Assembly: GCF_030863805.1 (NCBI RefSeq)
Contig: NZ_CP132957.1
Span: 186,001 to 250,000 of the forward strand
Direction: 5' to 3'
DNA from: Kineothrix sp. MB12-C1
GTDB lineage: Bacteria > Bacillota > Clostridia > Lachnospirales > Lachnospiraceae
Length of the DNA stretch: 64,000 bases
Position numbers and translations under genes: made by a program. The notes under the pieces were generated by a model. The model saw only the letters and a program-made list of their open reading frames with translations, was not told the DNA's origin and did no database searches. Positions 45,695 to 54,818 of this stretch are shown here, piece after piece (position 1 is the first letter of the stretch; each line of letters opens with the position of its first letter).

Positions 45695-46219
45695 TTATTG
45701 TTTTCTGTATTGCAGGCGGATTTTATCTGCAATTAATGCTATAAATTCGGAATTGGTCGGTTTCCCTTTTCCTGTATTAATCGTATATCCGAACAAAGCA
45801 TCCAGTGTTTCCATCCTCCCTCTGCTCCAAGCTACTTCGATCGCATGCCGAATAGCACGTTCCACACGGCTTGAAGTCGTCTGATATTTTTTTGCGATGG
45901 AAGGATAGAGTACCTTGGTAATGGAGTTTAACATTTCCGTATCCTCTACCGACATCATAATAGCTTCCCGAAGATACTGATACCCTTTAATATGAGCGGG
46001 AACACCTATCTCATGTATCATATCCGTCACATCCTTCTCAAGGTCTCTTTCCATCGTTATCCTCTTCACAACTGCATCCTGCCCAGTTTCTGATGAATTC
46101 TTATGACTGGATGGCACCGTTATCATAATTTGAAATTCTTTATCCATGTTCATCAGATCGCCAAGTATTTTATATACCCTTTCGTTATCCTTTGTAGCTG
46201 TTAGATTCAGTTGCTCCAT
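45695..46219 (-). CDS. spo0A: receiver-less Spo0A (sporulation regulator with intact DNA-binding domain)
   Basis: A 174-residue protein against about 265 for normal Spo0A. ATG at 46219 is preceded by GGAGG. Residues 59-174 are a complete Spo0A effector domain ([62 protein letters not shown]). Residues 1-35 ([20 protein letters not shown]) align with the first strand and helix of the receiver in the same numbering, but Asp10 is Lys, and the segment carrying Asp56, Thr84 and Lys106 equivalents is gone. Only 153 bases separate it from spoIVB, too short to hide a receiver. It lies in the conserved recN-spoIVB-spo0A order. Confidence 0.9.
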   Translation of the reverse strand: MEQLNLTATKDNERVYKILGDLMNMDKEFQIMITVPSSHKNSSETGQDAVVKRITMERDLEKDVTDMIHEIGVPAHIKGYQYLREAIMMSVEDTEMLNSITKVLYPSIAKKYQTTSSRVERAIRHAIEVAWSRGRMETLDALFGYTINTGKGKPTNSEFIALIADKIRLQYRKQ

Positions 46220-46372
46220 ATCAAACCTCCGACTTTTTTCTTTGCTGATATCTGAAAATCCAAAACAAATGCTAATTATTTCCAAATATTGCTAGTGTCT
46301 ATTATAAAGGAACACTATTTGATGATTCAACCGTAAAGCATCGCATGAAAAAGGCAAAAGTTTCCATTATTT

Positions 46373-47650
46373 TCAATGAAGCAACATACTCTCTATAAAT
46401 ATGCCGTATCCACTCGTCGCATCCTGTACCAAAACATGGGTAACGGCCCCGATTATTTTACCATTTTGTACAATCGGAGATCCGCTCATTCCCTGTATAA
46501 TCCCTCCTGTCAGGGCTAAAAGATTCTTATCCGTAATACGGAGCAATATCCCTCTATTAATATTATCGTTATTTAAATGCACCTCTAAAATTTCGACATC
46601 ATAATACTTCGGACTTCCCTCTATACTGCAAATAATTTGGGCCGGCCCCTTTTCAATTTCCTGCTTCAGCCCTATGGGTAATTCTTCAAAAGGAATTTTT
46701 GCCCTTACTTGTTCCCCACAGTAGCCAAAAATACCCTCCGATGTATTTTCATTGATCTCACCGATAATATTCGCATCATCATATTCGATATAGCCCGTAA
46801 GCTCTCCGGGTGAACCATTACTCCCCCTGGTAATACCAACAATTTCAGTCTGATAAAGAGTCCCCTTTTCCAACGCCATCAATGTACTCGTATCCACATC
46901 GTTAATTCCGTGTCCCAAAGCACCAAAGCCTGAGCTTCCATTGATGTAGGTCATCGTTCCTACTCCCTGCGCGTTATCCCGAATCCATATGCCAATCTTA
47001 TAATCTCCGGCCTGATTTACTTCGGGCTTCACCTTACATGTCAGTTGTTCTTCTCCCCTTCTCACCGTAAGCACCAGTTCTTGTCCTTCACAATGCTTCA
47101 CCGTTTCCACGAAGGCTGCTTTGCCCACAATTTTCTCATCGTTGACATGGGTAATGTAATCGCCCGACTGCAAAATATATTCGGACGGAGAACAACGCTG
47201 TCCGTCCTCCCCGGTAAATTCTCCCACCCCTATAACAAGGACGCCTTGCGTCTTTACATAGATTCCAATGGGGATTCCCGCCGGCGTCAGCGTCTTATTC
47301 TGTATCACCTGAACACCTACCGTTTTTAACGGAATAAAGCCAAACAATTTCAAATCTAATACATACTCATTGATTTCATTGGCTTTAATCGTTACCGGCC
47401 TGGCCAGATCGATATGGATACTGTCTTTGGGAATATTAGATGCAGCAAGCCCGCTTACTTGTATAGCCTCCCGATACAAGTCTCCTGAAGCCGGAAGCTG
47501 CAGATTCAAAGTCTGATCCACGCCTGCCTTTATTTTGATATTGGAAGGCACCATCTTCCATAGAGCAAAATAGCAAGTACTGACAAGCGCAGTTACACCA
47601 CAGCACAGTATAATATAGAGGAATATTTTATATTTTTTTACATTTTCCAA
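46373..47650 (-). CDS. spoIVB: SpoIVB peptidase
   Basis: A 425-residue serine peptidase that signals from the forespore to activate sigma-K processing. It has an N-terminal membrane segment (about 8-30), a PDZ domain (about 120-210) and the S55 catalytic region with His in FGALGHGINDVDT and the nucleophile Ser in IQGMSGSPIVQNGKIIGAVTH. TTG at 47650 is favoured (AAGGA at 9 bases); a GTG at 47668 overlaps that ribosome site. The gene is intact although the neighbouring Spo0A is truncated. Confidence 0.92.
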   Translation of the reverse strand: MENVKKYKIFLYIILCCGVTALVSTCYFALWKMVPSNIKIKAGVDQTLNLQLPASGDLYREAIQVSGLAASNIPKDSIHIDLARPVTIKANEINEYVLDLKLFGFIPLKTVGVQVIQNKTLTPAGIPIGIYVKTQGVLVIGVGEFTGEDGQRCSPSEYILQSGDYITHVNDEKIVGKAAFVETVKHCEGQELVLTVRRGEEQLTCKVKPEVNQAGDYKIGIWIRDNAQGVGTMTYINGSSGFGALGHGINDVDTSTLMALEKGTLYQTEIVGITRGSNGSPGELTGYIEYDDANIIGEINENTSEGIFGYCGEQVRAKIPFEELPIGLKQEIEKGPAQIICSIEGSPKYYDVEILEVHLNNDNINRGILLRITDKNLLALTGGIIQGMSGSPIVQNGKIIGAVTHVLVQDATSGYGIFIESMLLH

Positions 47651-47668
47651 GCTATCACATCCTTTCAC

Positions 47669-47690
47669 CGTTTATCGCAAACGATAAGCG
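47669..47690. promoter_or_regulatory. hairpin between recN and spoIVB
   Basis: CGTTTATCG pairs with CGATAAGCG around caaa. No T run follows, so termination is doubtful. Confidence 0.3.
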
Positions 47691-47728
47691 ATATCTTAGT
47701 ATGTGAAAAACTTGCTCATTTTACTTTA

Positions 47729-49411
47729 TTATTGTTTTGTATTTCTTGCCAATTCTTTCATTTCTTTTGCATTTTCAAGTGCCGCTTCTGTAATTTCCGC
47801 ACCTCCGAGCATTCTGGCAAGTTCATTCAAGCTGCCATCTTCCACTATTTTCCTGATATTTGTGACTGTACGACCCTTTTTTGTACTTTTTTCAATCAGA
47901 AAATGGGTATCCGCCCTAGCCGCTATCTGTGGAAGATGGGTGATGCAGATTACCTGATGAGACATACCGAGAAGTCCCAGTTTCCCTGAGACCTTCCACG
48001 CCGTTTTTCCACTGATACCGGTATCGATTTCATCAAAAATCAGCGTCTGAATATCATCTTTATCCGCCAACACTGTCTTTAAGGCGAGCATAATTCTTGA
48101 CAGTTCTCCCCCGCTTGCCACTTGACTCAAAGGCTTTAATACTTCTCCCTTATTGGTGGATATCATAAATTCCACATCATCATAGCCTTCGGCGGAGAAT
48201 GCTCCTTCCTGAGGCCTCACCTGTATCTCGAACTCCACATTTTCAAAGTTCAAATCAATCAGAGCTTCTTTTAAATCCTTCGTCAGAACTTTCGCATATT
48301 TACTGCGGACAGAGGAAGCTTTTTGACAAAGAGCGGCCAGTTCCTTTGTTACCGTCTCATAAGATGCCAGCATCTGGTTCAGATGTGCTTCATAATTTTC
48401 CAATAAATTAAGTTTCTCTTCCACTTCTTCTTTATACAGAAGAATTTCTTTTATATCTTTTCCATACTTTGACTTTAAATGGTTGATAAGGTTCAAACGG
48501 TTTTCTGTATGAATAAAATCCTCCTCATCGAAATCCAATTCCTCCATATAGTCCATAAGCGACCTGTTAAAATCATTTAAAAGACCATCGATATCCTGAA
48601 GTTGTTGTTCCATATCAGGAAGCGTTTCATCATATTTGGATACACTTCTTAGCTCCCGCAGAGCTCTTCCTATACCCTCTCCTGCACTTTCTTCCTCTTC
48701 ATAGCCGGTCAAACGATACACGATAGAAACCGTCTCTTTTATCTTACGACCGTTTACCATCCTGCGGTATCGCTTCTCAAGCGTAATATCCTCATCGGGT
48801 AAAAGTGATGCATCCTCTATTTCCTTTACTTCAAATGAAAGAAGAGAGACCTCCTTTTCTCTGGCACTCTCATCCGAATTTAATTCCTTTAATTCTCTTC
48901 CTATTTTCTGATAGTTATGATATTTCTCCTTCATATCAGCTTTTATCTGCGCAAGCGCATCCTTCGCATAGCTATCGAGAATCTCCTTATGCCTTTTCCT
49001 CTGCAAAAGAGACTGATGTTCATGCTGACCATGAATATCCATAAGAACACCCGATATTTCCTGAAGCTGCTTCGCACTCACCGTCTCACCGCATACCTTA
49101 CATACACTTCTGCCGGACATAATTTTCCTCTGGATAAGAAGCATTCCATCCTCTTCCGGAAAAATATCCATCTTTCTCAGTTCCTCTTCCTGCACCGCGT
49201 CTAGCTGGAACATCAGCTCAATTAGCGCATATTCAGCCCCTGTACGAATCAAATCCTTATCCGCCTTGGCTCCGAGCGCCAAATTCACAGAGCCGATAAT
49301 AATTGATTTACCAGCTCCAGTCTCACCTGTCAGAATATTTAAGCCTTTCTCGAAGCAAACTTCTTCTTCATCGATCAACGCCAGATTTTTCACATGTAAA
49401 CTTACTAACAT
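47729..49411 (-). CDS. recN: DNA repair protein RecN
   Basis: A 560-residue SMC-like ATPase that gathers at double-strand breaks. N-terminal LHVKNLALIDEEEVCFEKGLNILTGETGAGKSIII gives Walker A. A long coiled coil spans about 155-370, then LSQVASGGELSRIMLALK (signature) and LIFDEIDTGISG (Walker B). ATG at 49411 follows AAGGAG. It lies before spoIVB as in Bacillus. Confidence 0.95.
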   Translation of the reverse strand: MLVSLHVKNLALIDEEEVCFEKGLNILTGETGAGKSIIIGSVNLALGAKADKDLIRTGAEYALIELMFQLDAVQEEELRKMDIFPEEDGMLLIQRKIMSGRSVCKVCGETVSAKQLQEISGVLMDIHGQHEHQSLLQRKRHKEILDSYAKDALAQIKADMKEKYHNYQKIGRELKELNSDESAREKEVSLLSFEVKEIEDASLLPDEDITLEKRYRRMVNGRKIKETVSIVYRLTGYEEEESAGEGIGRALRELRSVSKYDETLPDMEQQLQDIDGLLNDFNRSLMDYMEELDFDEEDFIHTENRLNLINHLKSKYGKDIKEILLYKEEVEEKLNLLENYEAHLNQMLASYETVTKELAALCQKASSVRSKYAKVLTKDLKEALIDLNFENVEFEIQVRPQEGAFSAEGYDDVEFMISTNKGEVLKPLSQVASGGELSRIMLALKTVLADKDDIQTLIFDEIDTGISGKTAWKVSGKLGLLGMSHQVICITHLPQIAARADTHFLIEKSTKKGRTVTNIRKIVEDGSLNELARMLGGAEITEAALENAKEMKELARNTKQ

Positions 49412-49468
49412 CCTTCTACTCCTTATGTGCTCAGGACAAAAATCATAACACACAAAATCTTTTTCCGG

Positions 49469-49921
49469 CTAGCCTTCTATTGTCTTTTGAATCTTATCCA
49501 TTACAATAATAGTGTCTTCCACCGTTCTTATCGCAATCATAATCGTATCATCCCCTGCGATGGAACCTACGATTTCTTTCATCTTCATGGCATCGATAGC
49601 TGCCGCAACGGCCATTGCCATACCGGAAACGGTCTTAATTACGAGGATATTCTGTGCCATATCCATAGAAGCAAACCCGTCTCTCAGTACACGAATATAT
49701 TTCTCACCGAGATGGCTGTCATCTTGTTTAAGTACAACATACTTCTGTTTTCCATCCCCTGTAGGAATCTTCGATAGCTTCAGTTCTCTTATATCTCTCG
49801 ACACAGTAGCCTGCGTCACCTGGAAACCTGCCTCTTTCAGCCGGTCTGCCAATTCATCCTGTGTCTCGATATTATAATTTTCAATTAGTTCGACGATTTT
49901 CCCATGTCTGCTCTTTTTCAT
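49469..49921 (-). CDS. argR: arginine repressor ArgR/AhrC
   Basis: A 150-residue repressor of arginine biosynthesis. A winged-helix DNA-binding domain (residues 1-70; ETQDELADRLKEAGFQVTQATVSRDIRELKL) is followed by a C-terminal arginine-binding hexamerisation domain (SIAGDDTIMIAIRTVEDT). ATG at 49921 follows AAGGAG. Its place between nadK and recN is conserved in Firmicutes. Confidence 0.94.
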   Translation of the reverse strand: MKKSRHGKIVELIENYNIETQDELADRLKEAGFQVTQATVSRDIRELKLSKIPTGDGKQKYVVLKQDDSHLGEKYIRVLRDGFASMDMAQNILVIKTVSGMAMAVAAAIDAMKMKEIVGSIAGDDTIMIAIRTVEDTIIVMDKIQKTIEG

Positions 49922-49964
49922 AACTGCTCCTTTCCGGTTCGGAACTTCATATCTTAGTCTTTCA

Positions 49965-50825
49965 TCAATCACTCATTTTCTTATGTAATACCTCCAGGAA
50001 GCTAACTCGGTTAAGTTTAACAATTCCTGTCGTTTTCATCGCACGTCTGATTTCCACCCGGTCGCCGGTATATAAAATAAGCTTATGGCTTCCGTCGAAA
50101 TTCACTTCCACTTGTTGGACAGAGTCTTCTCTTCCCGAAACAATTTCTATCTCTATTTTATCCGCAGGAGCTAAAACAATACTCCTTGTATTCAATGTAT
50201 GCGGACAAATAGGTGTCACCACAATAAGTTCCGCCTTCGGTTCCACAATCGGACCTCCTGCAGACATATTATAGCCGGTAGAACCTGTCGGTGTGGCAAC
50301 AATAACACCATCCGCATTATATCTATTTAAGAACTGCCCATTTACATAGAGATTGAACTTAATGATCTGCAGCGTCCCGCTTCTCGTAATCACAATATCG
50401 TTTAAAGCATATGACTCTTTCTTGTCATAATCTACAATTCCATTTTCTTGATGAAGCTTCTCATGATATTCGTTTCGTATCACTTTACCGCTAAGCATCA
50501 TCCGCTGTTCAATGTCATATTGACCTTCCAACAGTTGATCCAGTGCTGACTCCAACCCGGACTCTTCAATTTCTGCCAGATAACCAAGAGTACCCAAATT
50601 AATGCCAAGTAACGGCATATCCTTATCGATAATGTCCCTGGCAGCCTGTAAAAGTGTACCATCGCCACCGAGTACAAGTACACAGTCCACATCCTCAGTA
50701 ATCTTGTTTGCATCCGCATTTATGCTACATGTCCGATTATGAGATTCCAGATATTCTTTTATATAATTGGATTTTTCCAATTTGCCGTCCTTATGCTGGT
50801 TGGCAATAATATAAAAATGTTTCAT
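49965..50825 (-). CDS. nadK: NAD kinase
   Basis: A 286-residue kinase making NADP from NAD. The GGDGTLLQAARD motif, NLGTLGYLAE, TPTGSTGYNMSAGGPIV and PICPHTLNTRSIVL are intact. ATG at 50825 is used. It follows tlyA by about 70 bases, with a small hairpin in between. Confidence 0.95.
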   Translation of the reverse strand: MKHFYIIANQHKDGKLEKSNYIKEYLESHNRTCSINADANKITEDVDCVLVLGGDGTLLQAARDIIDKDMPLLGINLGTLGYLAEIEESGLESALDQLLEGQYDIEQRMMLSGKVIRNEYHEKLHQENGIVDYDKKESYALNDIVITRSGTLQIIKFNLYVNGQFLNRYNADGVIVATPTGSTGYNMSAGGPIVEPKAELIVVTPICPHTLNTRSIVLAPADKIEIEIVSGREDSVQQVEVNFDGSHKLILYTGDRVEIRRAMKTTGIVKLNRVSFLEVLHKKMSD

Positions 50826-50866
50826 ATTTATACCCCATATCCGCCTCAGCGGACTTAAGACCAATA

Positions 50867-50890
50867 AGTTGAAAGTGCTTTTCTTTCAAT
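50867..50890. repeat. AGTTGAAAG palindrome between tlyA and nadK
   Basis: TTGAAAG pairs with CTTTCAA and is followed on the plus strand by a T run. Nearly the same as the hairpin at 19218-19244. Confidence 0.5.
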
Positions 50891-50894
50891 TTTT

Positions 50895-51734
50895 TTATAA
50901 CTCCTGATGTGCCTTTTTTACAATAGCTTTCATCATTTCTATGCTGTCACCCATAGAATCTATACTTTCGTTTTCTTCGGATAAGTAAACGGTATCTTCA
51001 TCCTTTTTTTCCAAATAGAGCAGGTATTCAATATTCCCTTCAGGTCCTTTAATCGGGGAATAGTCCAGGCCGAGCAAAGAGAAACCTATCGATACCGCAT
51101 AACTTGTAACCTTTTCTATTACTTCTTCATGAATCCCCGCTTCTCTTACAACACCCTTTTTCCCCACCTTGTCCTTACCAGCTTCAAATTGAGGCTTAAT
51201 CAGACATACCATCTTCCCTTTGTCCCGCAACAAGTTTCTTGCAGGCATAAGAATCTTCGTCAGGGAAATAAATGATACATCTACAGAAGCAAAATCGAGA
51301 ATATCCGCAATATCTTCCGGCTTCACATAACGGAAATTAGTCTTTTCCATACATACGACACGTTCATCATTTCTAAGCTTCCAATCTAGCTGCCCATGTC
51401 CTACGTCGACAGAATAAACCTTTATCGCACCGTTTTGCAACATACAATCGGTAAAACCGCCGGTAGAGGCTCCGATATCCATACAAACCATGCCATCTAA
51501 GGAAATATCAAATACTTCCATCGCCTTTTCCAGCTTCAAACCGCCTCTGCTCACATATTTCAGAGTGTTACCCCTTACCTCTATATGGACTTTTTCTTCT
51601 TCGAAAACAGTCCCTGCTTTATCCTCTCTTTGCCCGTTCACAAAGACATTTCCCGACATGATAATCGCTTTTGCCTTTTCCCTCGACTGAGCGTGTCCCT
51701 GCTTCACGAGAAGAACATCCAAACGTTCTTTCAT
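50895..51734 (-). CDS. tlyA: TlyA-family rRNA 2'-O-methyltransferase
   Basis: A 279-residue protein with an N-terminal S4 RNA-binding domain (about 1-60; ERLDVLLVKQGHAQSREKAKAII) and an FtsJ-like methyltransferase domain (CMDIGASTGGFTDCMLQNGA, the SAM motif). Characterised TlyA proteins methylate 16S and 23S rRNA cytidines. It stands between dxs and nadK, a conserved order. Confidence 0.93.
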   Translation of the reverse strand: MKERLDVLLVKQGHAQSREKAKAIIMSGNVFVNGQREDKAGTVFEEEKVHIEVRGNTLKYVSRGGLKLEKAMEVFDISLDGMVCMDIGASTGGFTDCMLQNGAIKVYSVDVGHGQLDWKLRNDERVVCMEKTNFRYVKPEDIADILDFASVDVSFISLTKILMPARNLLRDKGKMVCLIKPQFEAGKDKVGKKGVVREAGIHEEVIEKVTSYAVSIGFSLLGLDYSPIKGPEGNIEYLLYLEKKDEDTVYLSEENESIDSMGDSIEMMKAIVKKAHQEL

Positions 51735-51752
51735 TGCTTATCTTCCTTACCT

Positions 51753-51815
51753 GTTATTTGTCCTGCGTATTCTTACGGTCAACGCAGCAAATGCGCAGAC
51801 CTACTGAATAGTTGC
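51753..51815. repeat. GTAACT repeat, long form, providing the dxs stop codon
   Basis: GCAGACCTACTGAATAGTTGC and its hairpin partner GGTC..GCGCAG match the long form in reverse. The repeat overlaps the dxs 3' end (last codons and TAG at 51801-51803). Confidence 0.65.
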
Positions 51816-53678
51816 TAATGCCACATATGCAGTAACGATGCGTTTCACGATGGAGTCCGCATCGATACCGATTTCCTGCTTGAGCAAGTCCACGTTTCCA
51901 TGCTCCACATACTCATCCGGTATTGCTACGGTAAGCACCGTCTTTTTCTCTTCCTTTCGGTCCAGCAGTTCTCTAACCTTTTCACCAAAACCACCACTCG
52001 CCACATTTTCCTCTAAAGTAACGAACATTCGATGTTCATCCCAGGCTTCTTCTATGAGCACCTCATCGATAGGCTTAACGAATCTCGCATTGATTAAGGA
52101 ACAGGAGTATCCCTTTTCCTTTAACTGCTCCCTTACTTTTTCAGCCACGCTTACCATGCTTCCTACTGCCAGCAGACAGATATCCTCTTCTTCGTAGATA
52201 TATTCGCCTTTTCCATATACAATAGGAGCCCGGTATTCTTTCAGACCATCATAAGCCTCTCCTCTCGGATAACGCAGTGCAATTGGGCCGTCAAAATTCA
52301 CAGCGAACTTCATCATATCCGATAATTCCCACTTATTCTTAGGTGCCATAATATGCATATTCGGTATCGAAGATAAGAAGGATAAATCAAAAAGCCCCTG
52401 ATGTGTTTCCCCATCGCTTCCTACAAGTCCTGCCCGATCAATCGCAAAGATAACAGGAAGATTCTGGATACAAACATCATGTAGTATCTGATCATAGGCA
52501 CGCTGTAAAAATGAGGAATAAATAGCCACTACAGGCTTCAGCCCTCCTGCTGCCAGTCCTGCCGCAAAGGTCACTGCATGTTCCTCCGCAATCCCCACAT
52601 CGAAAAAGCGATCGGGATACATATTCTTAAATCGTTTCAGCCCTGTTCCATCGGGCATAGCCGCAGTAATCGCAACGACCCGCTCATCTCTTTTACCCAG
52701 CTTTGTCATAACTGTGGAGAAAATATCCGAGTAATTCGCCTTAGTGCGGGAACGCAGCGGCACTCCGGTCTCCACATCAAAGGGTTCCGCCCCATGGAAT
52801 CTTGCAGGATGCCTTCTTGCCGGCTCATAGCCTTTACCCTTTTCGGTAATTACATGAATCAATACGGACTTCTTAATCTTCTTCGCCTCTTGGAATACTC
52901 GCACCATCTGTCCGATATTATGTCCGTCTACCGGTCCCAGATAGGTAATACCCATATCTTCGAAAAACATACCGGGAATCATAAGCTGTTTAAAGCTATT
53001 CTTCGCACGACGAATAAAACGTACCATTTGATCGCCATATTTCGGCATATCTTTTAAGGTATTATATACGCCGTCGCGAAGGTCTAAATAACTATCTGCC
53101 ATACGCACGTTATTCAAATATCTGGATACACCGCCTACATTTTCTGAAATAGACATATTATTATCATTTAGGATAATCATGAAGTTAGTTTCCTGCCTCG
53201 CAGCATTATTGAGCGCTTCATATGCCATACCTCCCGTTAAGGAGCCATCGCCGAGAACAGAAACGACCGTGTGCTTTTCTCCTTTGATATCCCTTGCCTT
53301 TACAAGACCTAATCCTGCTGATATGGAAGTGGAACTATGTCCCGTATCGAAACAGTCGCAATCGCTTTCCTTCCTCTTAGGGAATCCACTCATCCCTCCG
53401 TACTTGCGCAGAGTCTCAAATCCTTCTCTTCTTCCTGTCAATAACTTGTGGGTATAGGACTGATGTCCCACATCCCATACGATTTTATCCTCCGGAAGAT
53501 GAAGTGCCAAATGAAGTGCCATGGTGAGTTCCACAGCTCCTAAATTGGAGCCTAGATGCCCCCCCGTCACACTTATCTTTTCTATAAGAAATTCTCTGAT
53601 TTCCTGTGCCAGAGCCGGATAATCCTTCTCCTCCACCTCTTTAATATCATTCACCTTACGAATATCGTCCAACAGCAT
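51801..53678 (-). CDS. dxs: 1-deoxy-D-xylulose-5-phosphate synthase
   Basis: A 625-residue thiamine-diphosphate transketolase-like enzyme starting the MEP isoprenoid pathway. GHLGSNLGAVELTMALH, the TPP motif VLGDGSLTGGMAYEALNNA, DRAGLVGSDGETHQG and the C-terminal domain are complete. The C-terminal residues ATIQ are coded within a dispersed repeat. With ispA downstream partner 17 bases upstream in the operon, it supplies precursors to the same pathway. Confidence 0.96.
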   Translation of the reverse strand: MLLDDIRKVNDIKEVEEKDYPALAQEIREFLIEKISVTGGHLGSNLGAVELTMALHLALHLPEDKIVWDVGHQSYTHKLLTGRREGFETLRKYGGMSGFPKRKESDCDCFDTGHSSTSISAGLGLVKARDIKGEKHTVVSVLGDGSLTGGMAYEALNNAARQETNFMIILNDNNMSISENVGGVSRYLNNVRMADSYLDLRDGVYNTLKDMPKYGDQMVRFIRRAKNSFKQLMIPGMFFEDMGITYLGPVDGHNIGQMVRVFQEAKKIKKSVLIHVITEKGKGYEPARRHPARFHGAEPFDVETGVPLRSRTKANYSDIFSTVMTKLGKRDERVVAITAAMPDGTGLKRFKNMYPDRFFDVGIAEEHAVTFAAGLAAGGLKPVVAIYSSFLQRAYDQILHDVCIQNLPVIFAIDRAGLVGSDGETHQGLFDLSFLSSIPNMHIMAPKNKWELSDMMKFAVNFDGPIALRYPRGEAYDGLKEYRAPIVYGKGEYIYEEEDICLLAVGSMVSVAEKVREQLKEKGYSCSLINARFVKPIDEVLIEEAWDEHRMFVTLEENVASGGFGEKVRELLDRKEEKKTVLTVAIPDEYVEHGNVDLLKQEIGIDADSIVKRIVTAYVALATIQ

Positions 53679-53695
53679 ATATGCACCTCATTTAT

Positions 53696-54613
53696 CTATC
53701 TTTCTCTGGTAATTAACTGTTCTACCAAGGCCTCCAGAAATTCATTACGCTCTGCAAAGGAGCCTAAAATATCCATCGCTTCCTTAGATAGCCGTTCCAC
53801 CTCTTTCTTCGCTTCTTCCATTCCTTTTAAGCTCACATAAGTTGCTTTATGATTCTTCTCATCGCTTCCCGTCTGCTTGCCCAAGGCTTCCAGACTTCCC
53901 GTAATATCCAGGATATCATCCTGAATCTGAAAGGCCACGCCTATGTTATAAGCACAATTTTCTATTTTCTTAATCTGTTCTTCGCCAGCATCTGCGAGTA
54001 CAGCACCAATCATCATAGCGCATTGGATAAGAGCTGCCGTTTTATATCCGTAGATAAACAAGAGCTGTTCTTCCGATACCACTGCCCCTTTATCCTCTGC
54101 TTCAATGTCCGCATTTTGTCCGCCTATCATACCATAGATACCTGCTTTTCCCGACAGGATAGCGAGAGCCTTCGATACTTTCTCCATTTCTCCTGCATCT
54201 TTTGCCTTAGAAAGGGCTGAAATCGCTGTTTCAAAAGCGTAGTTTAACAAAGCATCACCTGCAAGGACCGCCATGCCCTCTCCATACACCGCGTGGGTCG
54301 TCTTTCTTCCTCTCCGATATTCGTCATCGTCCATACATGGCAAGTCATCATGTACGAGGGAATAAGTATGTATCATTTCAAGCGCTGCCAGAAATGGATT
54401 CACCTCTTCTCCGTCTCCTCCGAACATACGATAGGTCTCCCACAAAAGCATAGGGCGCAGCCTTTTTCCTCCGGCGAGAACGCTATAATTCATCGCTTCA
54501 ATTACCGTCTTTTGATATCCTTTTTCCTTCGGAAGAAAACTTTTGATTACGGACTCTATTTCTTCTATTCTTGCCGCCATTCCATTTTTAAAATCTATAT
54601 CATTAAAATTCAT
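53696..54613 (-). CDS. ispA: geranyl/farnesyl diphosphate synthase
   Basis: A 305-residue prenyltransferase condensing isopentenyl diphosphate with allylic diphosphates. The first Asp-rich motif is LVHDDLPCMDDDEYRRG and the second is FQIQDDILDITGS. AGGKRLRPMLL is typical. ATG at 54613 follows GGAGA. It overlaps xseB by 11 bases and precedes dxs. Confidence 0.95.
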   Translation of the reverse strand: MNFNDIDFKNGMAARIEEIESVIKSFLPKEKGYQKTVIEAMNYSVLAGGKRLRPMLLWETYRMFGGDGEEVNPFLAALEMIHTYSLVHDDLPCMDDDEYRRGRKTTHAVYGEGMAVLAGDALLNYAFETAISALSKAKDAGEMEKVSKALAILSGKAGIYGMIGGQNADIEAEDKGAVVSEEQLLFIYGYKTAALIQCAMMIGAVLADAGEEQIKKIENCAYNIGVAFQIQDDILDITGSLEALGKQTGSDEKNHKATYVSLKGMEEAKKEVERLSKEAMDILGSFAERNEFLEALVEQLITRER

Positions 54614-54818
54614 TGATTTCTCCATCTTCGTTAATTTGAAGTACCTTTTTTTCCACCTTATCTATTTTATCGTTGCAATACTTCAACATATTCATTCCCT
54701 CTTTATATACTTGAAAGGATTCCTCCAAGGAAATATCTTCCGCCTCCAACTTCGAAACGGCTTCTTCCAATGCTGAAAACGCTTCTTCTAACGTCAATTC
54801 CTGCTTTGCTTCTCCCAT
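54603..54818 (-). CDS. xseB: exodeoxyribonuclease VII small subunit
   Basis: A 71-residue coiled-coil protein binding XseA. LTLEEAFSALEEAVSKLEAEDISLEESFQVYKEGMNMLKYC is the full XseB signature. It overlaps both ispA and the end of xseA, so expression is coupled. Confidence 0.93.
   Translation of the reverse strand: MGEAKQELTLEEAFSALEEAVSKLEAEDISLEESFQVYKEGMNMLKYCNDKIDKVEKKVLQINEDGEINEF

Noticed and set aside
45695-46372. A hidden or frame-shifted receiver domain upstream of spo0A
   Set aside because: Only 153 bases separate spoIVB from the spo0A start, not enough for about 90 missing codons, and no receiver-like residues were found in the other frames there.
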